Origin: Bacteroidales bacterium SW299
Lineage (GTDB): Bacteria; Bacteroidota; Bacteroidia; Bacteroidales; Bacteroidaceae
Length of the DNA: 64,000 bases
Assembly (NCBI GenBank): GCA_019550975.1
Contig: SDWH01000014.1
Location: forward strand, 1-64,000
Direction of reading: 5' to 3'
In this document: positions 24,380 through 32,835 of the stretch, in pieces
Layout: every line of letters begins with the position of its first letter
Numbering within the stretch: the stretch's first letter is position 1
Made by a program: the position numbers and the translations under genes
The notes under the pieces: generated by a model
What the model saw: only the letters and a program-made list of their open reading frames with translations
Told to the model about the DNA's origin: nothing
The model's database searches: none

Positions 24380-25036
24380 ATGGGGTTGCACAAAATATCG
24401 TTTGCTGTTGTTTTCGTTTTGCTTATGCTGCCGGGCGCCGTTCCTGCCGTTGCAGCGAACTCGGGGAACTTCGCCACATGGAGTCTGATAAAGGTGGATT
24501 ACAGAATGACGCATAAGCTGGGATTTGTCGGTTATGCGGAATTTCGTTCCAAAGACAATCTGAAGCACACCGACCGTTGGACTTTGAGCGCGATGCTGAA
24601 TTACAGGCTGAATTCTTATTTGAAGGTTGAAGGAGGGTACGCTTTCCATTATCGGTATAAAGGCGAAGGTGTCTGGGGTGTCCGTAACCGCTATAAATTG
24701 GGCTTGACGGGCACTTTAGGCTGGAGCAATATAAAGCTGTCCCTTCGTGAAAGATTGCAGCGTACAACGGCTGACGGCGTGTCGGAAGACAGGTTGCGCT
24801 CGCGGCTTAAGCTGAGCTATTCTTCCGGCAAGAGTGTGTTGTCCCCTTATTTCTCGGCGGAACTTTTTCAGCCTTTGGGTGACGACGCTTTTTTTACTGT
24901 CAGCAGAATGCGTTACCGTCCGGGAATTGTGTTCAAGCTTTCAAGGGTCTGTTCATTGGACTTGTTTTATTGCCGGCAATATGAACCGAAAGAATGCCGC
25001 AATATCATGGGGGTAGAGTTGGGGCTGAAATTCTGA
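24380..25036 (+). CDS. DUF2490 outer-membrane-type protein
   Basis: 218 residues from the ATG at 24380, chosen because the promoter lies at 24328-24359, downstream of the in-frame start at 24296. The signal peptide is GLHKISFAVVFVLLMLPGAV with cleavage near AVAA. The mature protein alternates hydrophobic and polar residues (LGFVGYAEFRSKD, YLKVEGGYAFHYR, LSLRERLQR) as expected for a small beta-barrel of the DUF2490 family and ends in an aromatic residue (LGLKF). No function is established. Confidence 0.85.
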   Translation: MGLHKISFAVVFVLLMLPGAVPAVAANSGNFATWSLIKVDYRMTHKLGFVGYAEFRSKDNLKHTDRWTLSAMLNYRLNSYLKVEGGYAFHYRYKGEGVWGVRNRYKLGLTGTLGWSNIKLSLRERLQRTTADGVSEDRLRSRLKLSYSSGKSVLSPYFSAELFQPLGDDAFFTVSRMRYRPGIVFKLSRVCSLDLFYCRQYEPKECRNIMGVELGLKF

Positions 25037-25154
25037 AACTCTGCAGGTCGGTCCGGGTAATCAAGGCAAGGCTATGCGTGCTAAGATGTGGCGGTGCAGG
25101 ACAGGGAGGGCCATGCAAGCCGCATGGAAATCTGCCATTCCCATGAAAATCTGT

Positions 25155-25238
25155 ATCTCTAGCCTAGAGATATGAATCTCCAGCTTAGAGATACATGTCT
25201 TCAGGCTGAAAATATATATATCCAGCCTGGATATGAAT
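25155..25238. repeat. 21-bp palindromic repeat array 2 (four units)
   Basis: Units at 25155, 25176, 25197 and 25218. Unit 1 core ATCTCTAGCCTAGAGAT and unit 4 core ATATCCAGCCTGGATAT are both perfect palindromes around a central C but differ at paired positions, so the symmetry is conserved by compensating changes. A degenerate partial unit may precede it (near 25139). It lies between the convergent ends of the DUF2490 gene and folK. Confidence 0.92.
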
Positions 25239-25268
25239 TTTCTGTAAAGTCCGGCGGTTTTTTTATGG

Positions 25269-25748
25269 TCAGAATACGCCTTTGCCGGATGTAGACTGTT
25301 TGAGTTCGGAGATGGTTTTTCGGAATACGGGATGAAGCAGGCCACCCGCTATTTCGCTCAGCGGAGTCATGACAAACGCTCGTTCCGTCATCAGCGGATG
25401 CGGAAGTACAAGTTCCGGAGAGTTAAAAACAATGTTGTCATACAGAAGCAGATCAATGTCTATCACTCGGTCGGAATAAACGCCCTTCACGGACTTTTTG
25501 CTGCGTCCCATCGCTTTTTCTATGTCTTGTGTGAGGTGCAGTACTTCCAGCGGGGGAAAAGCCGTTTCTACGCATGCCGCCGCGTTCAGAAAGCTGTTTT
25601 CCGAGTCGAATCCCCAGGGGGCGGTTTCATAAAAAGAAGAAAGGGAAACAACTTTCCCTATCTTCTCTTTTATTGCTTCTATGGCTCTGAGCATGTTTTG
25701 CTTTTTGTCGCCCAGATTGGTGCCTAATCCTAAATAAACTTTTGACAC
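25269..25748 (-). CDS. folK: 2-amino-4-hydroxy-6-hydroxymethyldihydropteridine pyrophosphokinase
   Basis: 159 residues; transfers pyrophosphate from ATP to 6-hydroxymethyl-dihydropterin in folate synthesis. Motifs present: YLGLGTNLGDKKQN, the SFYETAPWGF pterin-binding loop, the metal-binding DRVIDIDLLLYD (about residues 93-104) and LPHPLMTERAFVM. Length is standard. It is the last gene of the minus-strand cluster, 7 bases after queA. Confidence 0.97.
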   Translation of the reverse strand: MSKVYLGLGTNLGDKKQNMLRAIEAIKEKIGKVVSLSSFYETAPWGFDSENSFLNAAACVETAFPPLEVLHLTQDIEKAMGRSKKSVKGVYSDRVIDIDLLLYDNIVFNSPELVLPHPLMTERAFVMTPLSEIAGGLLHPVFRKTISELKQSTSGKGVF

Positions 25749-25755
25749 GTCACCG

Positions 25756-26811
25756 TCATTTATCGAGAATCAACATAGCGTCCCCATACGTGCCGAAGCG
25801 ATAGTCTTCCTTGAGCGCCACATCGTAGGCATGCATGACCAGTTCGTATCCTCCGTATGCACATACCAGCATCAGCATGGTGGAAAGCGGCATGTGGAAG
25901 TTTGTAACCATGGCGTTAGCTACAGAGAATTCGTAAGGAGGGAAGATGAACTTGTTGGTCCACCCTTCGAACTCTTTCAGATGGCCGTCTGTGCCCACCG
26001 CCGTTTCGATGGTGCGCATGACGGTAGTTCCTACGGCACACACCTTGTTTCCCCGGTCTTTGGCCTCGTTGACAATCCGGCAGGCTTCGGCATTGACAAA
26101 CATCTGCTCCGAATCCATCTTGTGTTTGGTAAGATCTTCCACATCGATGTCGCGGAAATTGCCGAGCCCGGCGTGCATGGTGATGAAGGCAAAATCTATT
26201 CCTTTGATTTCCATGCGCTTCATCAGCTCGCGACTGAAATGGAGTCCGGCTGCAGGAACGGTTACTGCCCCTTCATTTCTGGCGAATATGGTCTGGAAAC
26301 GTTCTTCGTCGAGCGGTTCTGCCGGACGGTGTATGAATGGAGGCAATGGCGGTTCTCCCAAGGCATAGAGTGCTTTCTTGAATTCGTCGTGCGGCCCGTC
26401 ATAAAGGAAACGGAGCGTGCGTCCGCGCGAAGTGGTATTATCGATAACTTCGGCTACCATCGAGTCGTCGTCGCCGAAATAAAGCTTGTTTCCGATACGG
26501 ATTTTCCGTGCGGGGTCTACCAGTACGTCCCACAAGCGGAGTTCTTCGTTCAGTTCGCGGAGCAGAAATACCTCGATTCTGGCTCCCGTCTTTTCCTTGT
26601 TTCCGTACAAACGTGCAGGAAATACTTTTGTGTCATTAAAGATAAAAGCATCCTTGTCATCAAAGTAGTTCAGAATATCCTTAAAAATGACATGTTCTAT
26701 TTCGCCTGTTGACTTGTGTACAACCATCAGGCGCGATTCATCCCTGTACTTTGCCGGGTAAAGAGCGATTTTCTCTTCCGGCAGCTTGAATTTGAATTGT
26801 GACAGTTTCAT
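25756..26811 (-). CDS. queA: S-adenosylmethionine:tRNA ribosyltransferase-isomerase
   Basis: About 351 residues from the ATG at 26811 ([19 protein letters not shown]), the usual QueA beginning; an earlier in-frame start at 26868 lies inside truB. QueA transfers the ribosyl part of SAM onto preQ1-tRNA to make epoxyqueuosine. Conserved parts include [68 protein letters not shown] and [18 protein letters not shown]. It follows truB with a small gap. Confidence 0.97.
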   Translation of the reverse strand: MKLSQFKFKLPEEKIALYPAKYRDESRLMVVHKSTGEIEHVIFKDILNYFDDKDAFIFNDTKVFPARLYGNKEKTGARIEVFLLRELNEELRLWDVLVDPARKIRIGNKLYFGDDDSMVAEVIDNTTSRGRTLRFLYDGPHDEFKKALYALGEPPLPPFIHRPAEPLDEERFQTIFARNEGAVTVPAAGLHFSRELMKRMEIKGIDFAFITMHAGLGNFRDIDVEDLTKHKMDSEQMFVNAEACRIVNEAKDRGNKVCAVGTTVMRTIETAVGTDGHLKEFEGWTNKFIFPPYEFSVANAMVTNFHMPLSTMLMLVCAYGGYELVMHAYDVALKEDYRFGTYGDAMLILDK

Positions 26812-26828
26812 CTTCTTTCTTTCTTTCC

Positions 26829-27536
26829 TTAATCGTTTATAACATCTATTTCTTGTTGGTTGAGCCATTGCTCGAAGTCGTCCACCTTCATGCAGTTTTC
26901 CAGCTTCACATCACCCACACGTGTGCGTATCAGTCCGGTCAGGTGCGCTCCGCTTTCAAGCGCTTCGCCGATGTCGCGCGCCAGTGCCCGTATGTAGGTT
27001 CCTTTGCTGCATACCACGCGTATCTTTATTTCGGGCAGGTTGCATTCCAGCAGTTCAATTTCGTCGATGACAAGAATTTTAGGTTTCAGTTCCACTTCAT
27101 CACCTTTTCTTGCCAGGTCGTAGGCACGCTTCCCGTCGATCTTGCATGCTGAGAATGCCGGCGGAATCTGCTCGATTGTGCCGACAAATTTTTTCAGCGC
27201 TTCTTCCACCGCTTCTCTTGTGATGTGCTCTGTAGGGTATACAGCGTCTATTTCTTTCTCAAGATCAAACGACGGTGTGGTGGCACCTAGCTGAAGGGTG
27301 GCGATATATTCTTTGGTATGATGCTGAAACTCTTCGATGCGCTTCGTTGCTTTTCCGGTACAGATTATCATCACTCCGGTTGCCAGCGGGTCGAGCGTTC
27401 CTGCATGACCGACCTTTATCTTTTTTACTCCCAGCTTTCTGCTGATATGGTATCTTATTTTATTGACAACCGCGAACGATGTCCATCGGTACGGCTTGTC
27501 GAAATACAGCACTTCTCCTTCCTTGAAATTCATCAA
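26829..27536 (-). CDS. truB: tRNA pseudouridine(55) synthase
   Basis: 235 residues; makes pseudouridine 55 in the T-loop of tRNAs. The catalytic aspartate is in [14 protein letters not shown] (about residue 48), preceded by [19 protein letters not shown] and followed by [11 protein letters not shown] and [19 protein letters not shown] (the standard late motif). It lacks a long PUA tail, as in other short TruB proteins. The start overlaps the uppP stop by 4 bases, indicating translational coupling. Confidence 0.97.
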   Translation of the reverse strand: MMNFKEGEVLYFDKPYRWTSFAVVNKIRYHISRKLGVKKIKVGHAGTLDPLATGVMIICTGKATKRIEEFQHHTKEYIATLQLGATTPSFDLEKEIDAVYPTEHITREAVEEALKKFVGTIEQIPPAFSACKIDGKRAYDLARKGDEVELKPKILVIDEIELLECNLPEIKIRVVCSKGTYIRALARDIGEALESGAHLTGLIRTRVGDVKLENCMKVDDFEQWLNQQEIDVIND

Positions 27537-28393
27537 ACCAATTCTAAATTATAACCCATTAATATCATGGCAAGTATTATTCCTCCTACGATAATCCGGT
27601 ACCATCCGAAAGCTTTGAATCCGTATCTGGTGACAAAGCTGATGAAGAATTTGATGGCCAGCATCGCCACGATGAAAGCTACTACGTTTCCTACTATCAG
27701 CGCAGTGAGGTTGGTGGTTATGATTTCAATGCCTCCGTCCATGAAAAGTTTGGCCATTTTATATACGGTGGCCGCAAACATGGTAGGAACTGCCAGGAAG
27801 AATGAAAATTCTGCCGCGGCTTTCCGTGTGAGCTTCTGTGCCATACCTCCTACGATGGTGGCCATGGAGCGTGACACGCCCGGTATCATTGAGATACATT
27901 GGAAAAGTCCGATGATGAAGGCGCGCTTTTCGGTCATTTGGGTATTTTCTTTTCCGTTTCCGAATATTTTGTCGCAGAACAGCATGAATACGCCTCCCAC
28001 GATCAGCATGACTGCTACTACCGTTACGCTTTCAAGCATTTCGTCGATGAAGTCGCTGAAAAGCAGACCAAGAACGGCCGCCGGAATGAAAGCTACCAGA
28101 AGTTTCCAGTAAAAGTCATACTTGTGGAGAAAACGTTGCAATGCGCCGCTTCCTTCGGGAACCGGTGTGTGGTTCAGCCGGAAAAAGCGTTTCCAGTAAA
28201 GCACTACAACCGACAGGATGGCACCGAACTGGATGATAAAGGTAAATGCCTTTACGAACTCGGTGCTTTTTACTCCCAGCATGTTCTGTGCTATAATCAT
28301 GTGTCCGGTTGAAGATACCGGAAGAAACTCGGTCAGTCCCTCAACAATCGCAATGATGATTGTCTGCAATAAATTCAAATCCCCTTCCATCAT
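27533..28393 (-). CDS. uppP: undecaprenyl-diphosphatase
   Basis: 286 residues, an integral membrane enzyme recycling undecaprenyl pyrophosphate for cell-wall carriers and contributing to bacitracin tolerance. [19 protein letters not shown] near the N-terminus and [14 protein letters not shown] (about residues 168-181) are the two family signatures; about eight hydrophobic helices follow the same order as in BacA. It overlaps the DUF3098 gene by 4 bases upstream and truB by 4 bases downstream. Confidence 0.96.
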   Translation of the reverse strand: MMEGDLNLLQTIIIAIVEGLTEFLPVSSTGHMIIAQNMLGVKSTEFVKAFTFIIQFGAILSVVVLYWKRFFRLNHTPVPEGSGALQRFLHKYDFYWKLLVAFIPAAVLGLLFSDFIDEMLESVTVVAVMLIVGGVFMLFCDKIFGNGKENTQMTEKRAFIIGLFQCISMIPGVSRSMATIVGGMAQKLTRKAAAEFSFFLAVPTMFAATVYKMAKLFMDGGIEIITTNLTALIVGNVVAFIVAMLAIKFFISFVTRYGFKAFGWYRIIVGGIILAMILMGYNLELV

Positions 28394-28656
28394 TTATCTG
28401 TTTTATTCGTTGTGTCTATATTGTCTGTTGTTTTGTCCGACGGTTTGCGCAGGATTCCGTAGATCATCGAGATAAATCCGATGAAGCATACGGCTGGCGC
28501 TACTTTGATGCGGCGTGCACTGAATATGTCCGGCTGAAAAGTAGTTTCTGTTGATCCGGGACCTGACATCAGCAGAAAGCCGATGATAATGACAATCATC
28601 CCTGCCGCAAGCAGGATGAAGTTTGTCTTGTCGAAGGCAAATTTTTTTCTGTCCAT
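28390..28656 (-). CDS. DUF3098 small membrane protein
   Basis: 88 residues with two membrane helices (about 12-32 and 54-72) and a short periplasmic loop, ending in a polar tail ([13 protein letters not shown]). This is the Bacteroidetes DUF3098 family, regularly encoded beside ftsX and uppP. Function unknown; context suggests an envelope or division role. Confidence 0.85.
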   Translation of the reverse strand: MDRKKFAFDKTNFILLAAGMIVIIIGFLLMSGPGSTETTFQPDIFSARRIKVAPAVCFIGFISMIYGILRKPSDKTTDNIDTTNKTDK

Positions 28657-28701
28657 ATTGTTTCTTGTTTTTATTGTTTTCTTTTGGAGTGCGTCTTGAA
28701 T

Positions 28702-29571
28702 TTATAAGTTGTAAAGGTCGCCCACCTTCATCCTGAGGTATTTGTTGATGGAAAAGTAGGCGCAGAGCGAAGTGATGGCGATTCCGAACACGAACACCGC
28801 ACCCATAACGGTCAGCATTACCGCAGGGGTGATGATTTCCAGCAGTCCCCTTTCGTATTTCACCAGAAAATAAGCCATGCCTATCAGCAGCGCGTCAGCC
28901 ATGGCCGAGGCCAAAACTCCTATCCATATGTGTCTTGTCATGAAAGGCCTGCGGATGAACGACCAGCTTGCTCCCACCAGTTTCATGGTATGGATGAGAA
29001 AACGTTTGGAATAAATGCCCAGTCGTATCGTATTGTTGATGAGCGCAAACGAGATGAAGGTCAGCAGCGCGGCCAGTCCGAGAAGAAAGAAACTGATTTT
29101 CTTGATGTTCCGGTTCACCGAATCCATCAGTTCTTCGGGATAGTTCACTTCCATCACCTTCTTGTTTGCAAGCAGTTCTTCCTGAATCCATTTCAGGCTG
29201 TCGGTGTTGGCATAAGCTGAGTTCAGCTTGATTTCGATGGATGCCGTGAACGGATTGTATCCCAGAAACTCGGCCGGGTCGGTTCCCATCGCTTCCGTCT
29301 GTTCCTTCAGAGCCTGCGCCTTGGATATGTATGTGGTCTGTTTGACGAAAGGCTTCTGTTCGAGTTTCTTCTGAAAGCTGATGATTTCCGGTTCTTTCAT
29401 GTCGTCGCTGAGCACAACAGAGCAGGAAATGTTTTCGCGCACGTATACAGAAAGGTTGTTTGCGGTCATTACAAAGAAGACCACCATTCCGAGCAGCATC
29501 AGCACCAGCATCGTGCTGATGCATGAAGTGATGAACTGCATGTCGAAAAATGTTCCGTTTTTTCTGCTCAT
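28702..29571 (-). CDS. ftsX: cell-division permease FtsX
   Basis: 289 residues. One N-terminal helix (FITSCISTMLVLMLLGMVVF), a periplasmic domain (about residues 50-165), then three helices of the FtsX/MacB type (FLLGLAALLTFISFALIN and others). FtsX with the ATPase FtsE regulates peptidoglycan hydrolases at the septum; ftsE is not adjacent, as common in Bacteroidetes. It begins 3 bases after the methyltransferase stop and the DUF3098 gene follows. Confidence 0.94.
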   Translation of the reverse strand: MSRKNGTFFDMQFITSCISTMLVLMLLGMVVFFVMTANNLSVYVRENISCSVVLSDDMKEPEIISFQKKLEQKPFVKQTTYISKAQALKEQTEAMGTDPAEFLGYNPFTASIEIKLNSAYANTDSLKWIQEELLANKKVMEVNYPEELMDSVNRNIKKISFFLLGLAALLTFISFALINNTIRLGIYSKRFLIHTMKLVGASWSFIRRPFMTRHIWIGVLASAMADALLIGMAYFLVKYERGLLEIITPAVMLTVMGAVFVFGIAITSLCAYFSINKYLRMKVGDLYNL

Positions 29572-29573
29572 AC

Positions 29574-30470
29574 TTATTTCTTTCTAAATACATAAATGAT
29601 AGAGCTGCTGCGTTCTTTCGTTGCCAGCGAGCTGAACAATCCTTCTGTTCCGCTTGCCATTCCTTTCAGGAAAGGCAATGCACTTTTCTTGTATTTTTCA
29701 CTCAGCATGGACACATAGAATGCGTCGAGCGGCATCGGGAGGAATTTGGTAAGAATAAAACCATGTTTGGCTCCGAATTGTTGCATAACGGCCGGAGAAA
29801 AATGCCATAAATGCCGCGGCACATCGTATGCTGCCCACATTTCTTTGTATTTTTTTGCGTCGAACGAGGTCGGGTTCGGAACAGCCACCACCAGTATGCC
29901 TCTGTCTTTCAGAATGCGGTTCAATGTTTCCCATGTTTCGTTGAGGTGTTCCAGATGCTCCATGACGTGCCAGAGCGTAATGACGTCAAACGACTTGTCC
30001 TCTTTCTGCTCCAGCGTTTCGGGAGGATCTATGTCGAGGCCGAAATGTTCTTTGGCGAATGCCCGTGCCTGGGGGCTTTTCTCGATGGCTGAAACCCGCC
30101 AGCCTTTTTTCTTCATATAATGAGGGAAGTAGCCCGTGCCTGTGCCTATGTCGAGCAGGATTCCGCGGCTCAGCCCGCTGTGCCGCTTGATGAGGCGTGC
30201 CTTGCGTGCGAGCATAAAGCGGCGCACCCAGTGATAGATACGGTTTGTGAGGCCCTTGTTCGTGTCACTGTGTGAAATATAGTCGGGTGATTCGTAGTAG
30301 CGTCCGATTTCGTTTTCGGCAGGAAATGATTGCGTGAACAGAAAACCGCACTTCTTGCATCGCCAAATGTCGAATGATTCCCCCGTGGCATAATGATCTA
30401 TGCACGTCATTTCCTTTTCAAAATGATTCTCTCCGCAGAGCGGACATTTGTCTATATTTCGTAGATTCAC
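29574..30470 (-). CDS. zinc-ribbon class I SAM methyltransferase
   Basis: About 299 residues from a GTG start at 30470 (VNLRNIDKCPLCGENHF). The longer form from 30500 would begin with TTG inside a -7-like box (TTTCTTTG, 30490-30497), so I prefer GTG. Two CxxC pairs (CPLCGEN, CKKCGFL) form an N-terminal zinc ribbon; LLDIGTGTGYFPHYMKK (about residues 101-117) is the SAM-binding glycine motif, and VITLWHVMEHLEHL the acceptor-side motif. It resembles the Methyltransf_23/C-methyltransferase group, probably acting on a small molecule or sugar. It heads the ftsX cluster. Confidence 0.85.
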   Translation of the reverse strand: MNLRNIDKCPLCGENHFEKEMTCIDHYATGESFDIWRCKKCGFLFTQSFPAENEIGRYYESPDYISHSDTNKGLTNRIYHWVRRFMLARKARLIKRHSGLSRGILLDIGTGTGYFPHYMKKKGWRVSAIEKSPQARAFAKEHFGLDIDPPETLEQKEDKSFDVITLWHVMEHLEHLNETWETLNRILKDRGILVVAVPNPTSFDAKKYKEMWAAYDVPRHLWHFSPAVMQQFGAKHGFILTKFLPMPLDAFYVSMLSEKYKKSALPFLKGMASGTEGLFSSLATKERSSSIIYVFRKK

Positions 30471-30489
30471 TTTAATCCCTAATTTCTTG

Positions 30490-30497
30490 CAAAGAAA
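30490..30497 (-). promoter_or_regulatory. possible -7 box of the methyltransferase-ftsX-uppP-truB-queA-folK cluster
   Basis: TTTCTTTG on the minus strand (T for A at position 2), 20 bases upstream of the preferred GTG. No good -33 box. It would overlap the longer reading frame, which argues against a TTG start. Confidence 0.35.
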
Positions 30498-30570
30498 CAA
30501 ATAAAATGAGCATGGGTCGTTTTTCTTTAAAAGTTTTTAAGAGATTCGGTGGTTTTCAGCAGGTTTTTAT

Positions 30571-30578
30571 TATCTTCG
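30571..30578 (+). promoter_or_regulatory. -7-like box of the PspC gene
   Basis: TATCTTCG, one mismatch from TAnnTTTG, about 30 bases upstream of the ATG. Confidence 0.35.
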
Positions 30579-30609
30579 CCCTCATTATTGAAACAGATAT
30601 TGATGTGAT

Positions 30610-30810
30610 ATGGGAAATAAAAAACTGACACGCTCGAACAACCGCATGATTGCGGGAGTTTGTGCAGGAATAGCGGATTACTTTAACTGGGACATAACGC
30701 TGGTGCGTATCGTATATGTGCTGCTTACTTTCTTCACGGTATTTTCCGGAGGCATTGTCTACCTCGTTTTGTGGCTGATCATGCCGGAGGCTCCTCGGAG
30801 CGTGGAGTAA
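30610..30810 (+). CDS. PspC domain protein
   Basis: 66 residues, a complete single PspC domain: the cationic N-terminus (KLTRSNNRMIAGVCAGIADYF), an amphipathic segment (NWDITLVRIVYVLLTFFTVF) and the membrane helix GIVYLVLWLIMPE. Stand-alone PspC proteins are usual in Bacteroidetes and are associated with envelope stress; partners are not encoded here. It ends before a bidirectional terminator. Confidence 0.93.
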   Translation: MGNKKLTRSNNRMIAGVCAGIADYFNWDITLVRIVYVLLTFFTVFSGGIVYLVLWLIMPEAPRSVE

Positions 30811-30815
30811 AAAGT

Positions 30816-30891
30816 TGACCCGGGAAGTCTTCCGGCCTGGCCGCACAAGTCGGTTGACTTGCCGGCACAAATTGAAAAGCTTCCCGGGTCA
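30816..30891. terminator. bidirectional terminator between PspC gene and miaB
   Basis: TGACCCGGGAAG (30816-30827) pairs exactly with CTTCCCGGGTCA (30880-30891), with a smaller GGCCTGGCC and CCGGC/GCCGG structure inside. Serves the two convergent genes. Confidence 0.75.
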
Positions 30892-30901
30892 GAATATTTG
30901 G

Positions 30902-32275
30902 TCATTCGGTTATCTCCACGCCTTTCAGTGTAGCCGAACTAGCTTCGGTAATGCGTACCTTCACGAAGTCGCCGATACGGTGTGTGCCGCGGTCGAATAC
31001 AACAACCTTGTTTTGTTCGGTACGTCCGAAGAGCTGTTCTTTCGAGCGTTTCGACACTCCTTCGGCAAGCACTTCGAATGTCTTGCCTACATCTTTTGCG
31101 TTGCTTTCTGCCGAAAGTCTGTTCTGAAGTTCGATGAGTTCGTTCAGCCGGCGGATTTTCACATCCTCCGGAACATCGTCCGGCAGGTGTTTAGATGCGT
31201 ATGTGCCCGGACGTTCAGAATATTTGAACATGAAAGCGGAGTCGTATGCACACTCGCGCATGAGCGAGAGCGACATCTGGTGGTCTTCTTCCGTTTCCGA
31301 GTGGAATCCGGAGAAGATGTCTGTGCTCAGACCGCAGTCGGGAATGATGCGCCGGATGGCTTCCACCCGTTCCAGATACCACTCACGGGTATATTTGCGG
31401 TTCATCAGTTTCAGAATGCGCGAGCTTCCGCTCTGTACGGGCAGGTGGATGTGTTTGCATACGTTAGGCATTTCTGCAATCACGCGGAGCGTTTCGTCGC
31501 TCATGTCTTTAGGATGCGAGGTGGTAAAGCGGATACGCATTCCGGGCACTGCCATGGCCACGGTTTGCAGCAGAGTAGGGAAGTCCACCGTTTTTCCGTC
31601 CTTCTCGAAATGATAGGAGTTTACGTTTTGTCCGAGCAGCGTCACTTCCTTGTAGCCTTTTCTTTCGAGATCATGAACTTCGTTCAGGATGCTTTCCACA
31701 TCACGGCTCCGTTCGCGCCCCCTTGTATAAGGAACGATGCAGTAGTGGCAGAAGTTGTTGCATCCACGCATAATCGAAACGAAGCCCGAAATATGGTTCC
31801 CGCAGATGCGTGAAGGGATGACGTCGCGGTAGGTTTCGCTTGTCGACAGCTCTACGTTGATGGCTTTTTCTCCGTGTTCTACCGATGCGATAAGGTCGGG
31901 GAGAGTGAGATAAGCGTCGGGGCCGGCCACAAGATCTACATGATAGTTGTCGATCAGGTTGTTTTTCACGCGTTCGGCCATACATCCCAATACTCCCACA
32001 ATCAGATTCTTGCGCTTTTTCCGGAGCGAATGGAAAAATTCCAGGCGGTTCAGAATTTTCTGTTCCGCGTTGTCCCGGATGGAGCAGGTGTTCAGAAATA
32101 CGGCGTCGGCTTCATCAAGCGAATCGCATGGAGAATATCCCGCCATCTGCATGATGGAGGCAACTACCTCGCTGTCAGCCACATTCATCTGACATCCGTA
32201 AGTTTCGATAAACAGTTTCTTGTTTTCGTTTTCAGTCGCAGATTTAAAGTCTGTTCCTGTAGTTTCTTTTGTCAT
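30902..32275 (-). CDS. miaB: tRNA-2-methylthio-N6-dimethylallyladenosine synthase
   Basis: 457 residues; a two-cluster radical SAM enzyme that methylthiolates position 37 of tRNAs. N-terminal UPF0004 cysteines in ETYGCQMNVADSEV, FLNTCSIRDNAEQ and GVLGCMAERVK; the radical SAM motif is in SIMRGCNNFCHYCIVPYTRG (CxxxCxxC, about residues 170-178); a C-terminal TRAM domain (GKTFEVLAEGVS to ITEASSATLKG) is complete. Typical length and single-gene context. Confidence 0.97.
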   Translation of the reverse strand: MTKETTGTDFKSATENENKKLFIETYGCQMNVADSEVVASIMQMAGYSPCDSLDEADAVFLNTCSIRDNAEQKILNRLEFFHSLRKKRKNLIVGVLGCMAERVKNNLIDNYHVDLVAGPDAYLTLPDLIASVEHGEKAINVELSTSETYRDVIPSRICGNHISGFVSIMRGCNNFCHYCIVPYTRGRERSRDVESILNEVHDLERKGYKEVTLLGQNVNSYHFEKDGKTVDFPTLLQTVAMAVPGMRIRFTTSHPKDMSDETLRVIAEMPNVCKHIHLPVQSGSSRILKLMNRKYTREWYLERVEAIRRIIPDCGLSTDIFSGFHSETEEDHQMSLSLMRECAYDSAFMFKYSERPGTYASKHLPDDVPEDVKIRRLNELIELQNRLSAESNAKDVGKTFEVLAEGVSKRSKEQLFGRTEQNKVVVFDRGTHRIGDFVKVRITEASSATLKGVEITE

Positions 32276-32365
32276 ACTGTATTTATATTAAATGATTCGG
32301 CCGCAAAGATACCTGTTTCTTGGTTAACTTCCATGAAAACGGTAGGAGATAATGGATTTTATTCG

Positions 32366-32373
32366 TATCTTTG
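32366..32373 (+). promoter_or_regulatory. -7 box of the small membrane-anchored protein gene
   Basis: TATCTTTG, so transcription starts near 32380, leaving a very short leader before the ATG at 32387. Confidence 0.55.
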
Positions 32374-32386
32374 ACCGGAACCTCAT

Positions 32387-32782
32387 ATGATTGGCCTTAT
32401 GGATTTTATAACGATATTGGTATTCATGCTGGTCATGGCGGCTGTTTTTTATCAGCGTGTGACCGACAACATCCAGAAGAAAGCTGCGAAGAAAAAAACA
32501 GCCTCTCCGCATCAGACCTTTCAGCCTGTTCAGGAAAAGCCGTTTGTGCAGACCGAAGGGGAATATTCTGTACCATCATACATATCTGTGGAAGAAGGGC
32601 TGAAAAATACTTCTGTACGGAAAAAGAAAGAACGTAAGAAACGGAATGAAATGCCGGCGGAAAGAAAGGAGCAGGGCAAAGAGAAAGGCAACGAAATACA
32701 TCCGTTGCCGTCCTTGAAAAATGCTTCCGAAGCGCGCCGCGCGTTTATCTATTCCGAAATATTCAATCGCAAATATGATTGA
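32387..32782 (+). CDS. hypothetical membrane-anchored basic protein
   Basis: 131 residues (or 127 from ATG 32399). An N-terminal membrane helix (FITILVFMLVMAAVFYQ, about residues 7-23) is followed by a lysine-rich, proline-containing tail (KKAAKKKTASPH, KKKERKKRNEMPAERK) that ends with a short conserved-looking ASEARRAFIYSEIFNRKY. It is probably cytoplasmic after the helix. No family recognised. The promoter and reading frame position support a real gene. Confidence 0.65.
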   Translation: MIGLMDFITILVFMLVMAAVFYQRVTDNIQKKAAKKKTASPHQTFQPVQEKPFVQTEGEYSVPSYISVEEGLKNTSVRKKKERKKRNEMPAERKEQGKEKGNEIHPLPSLKNASEARRAFIYSEIFNRKYD

Positions 32783-32798
32783 AGATCCCTTACCTGAA

Positions 32799-32806
32799 TA
32801 ACTTTG
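32799..32806 (+). promoter_or_regulatory. -7 box of the CoA-transferase gene
   Basis: TAACTTTG, 29 bases upstream of the ATG at 32836. Confidence 0.55.
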
Positions 32807-32835
32807 ACTGATAACACTAAAAACACATTAATACC

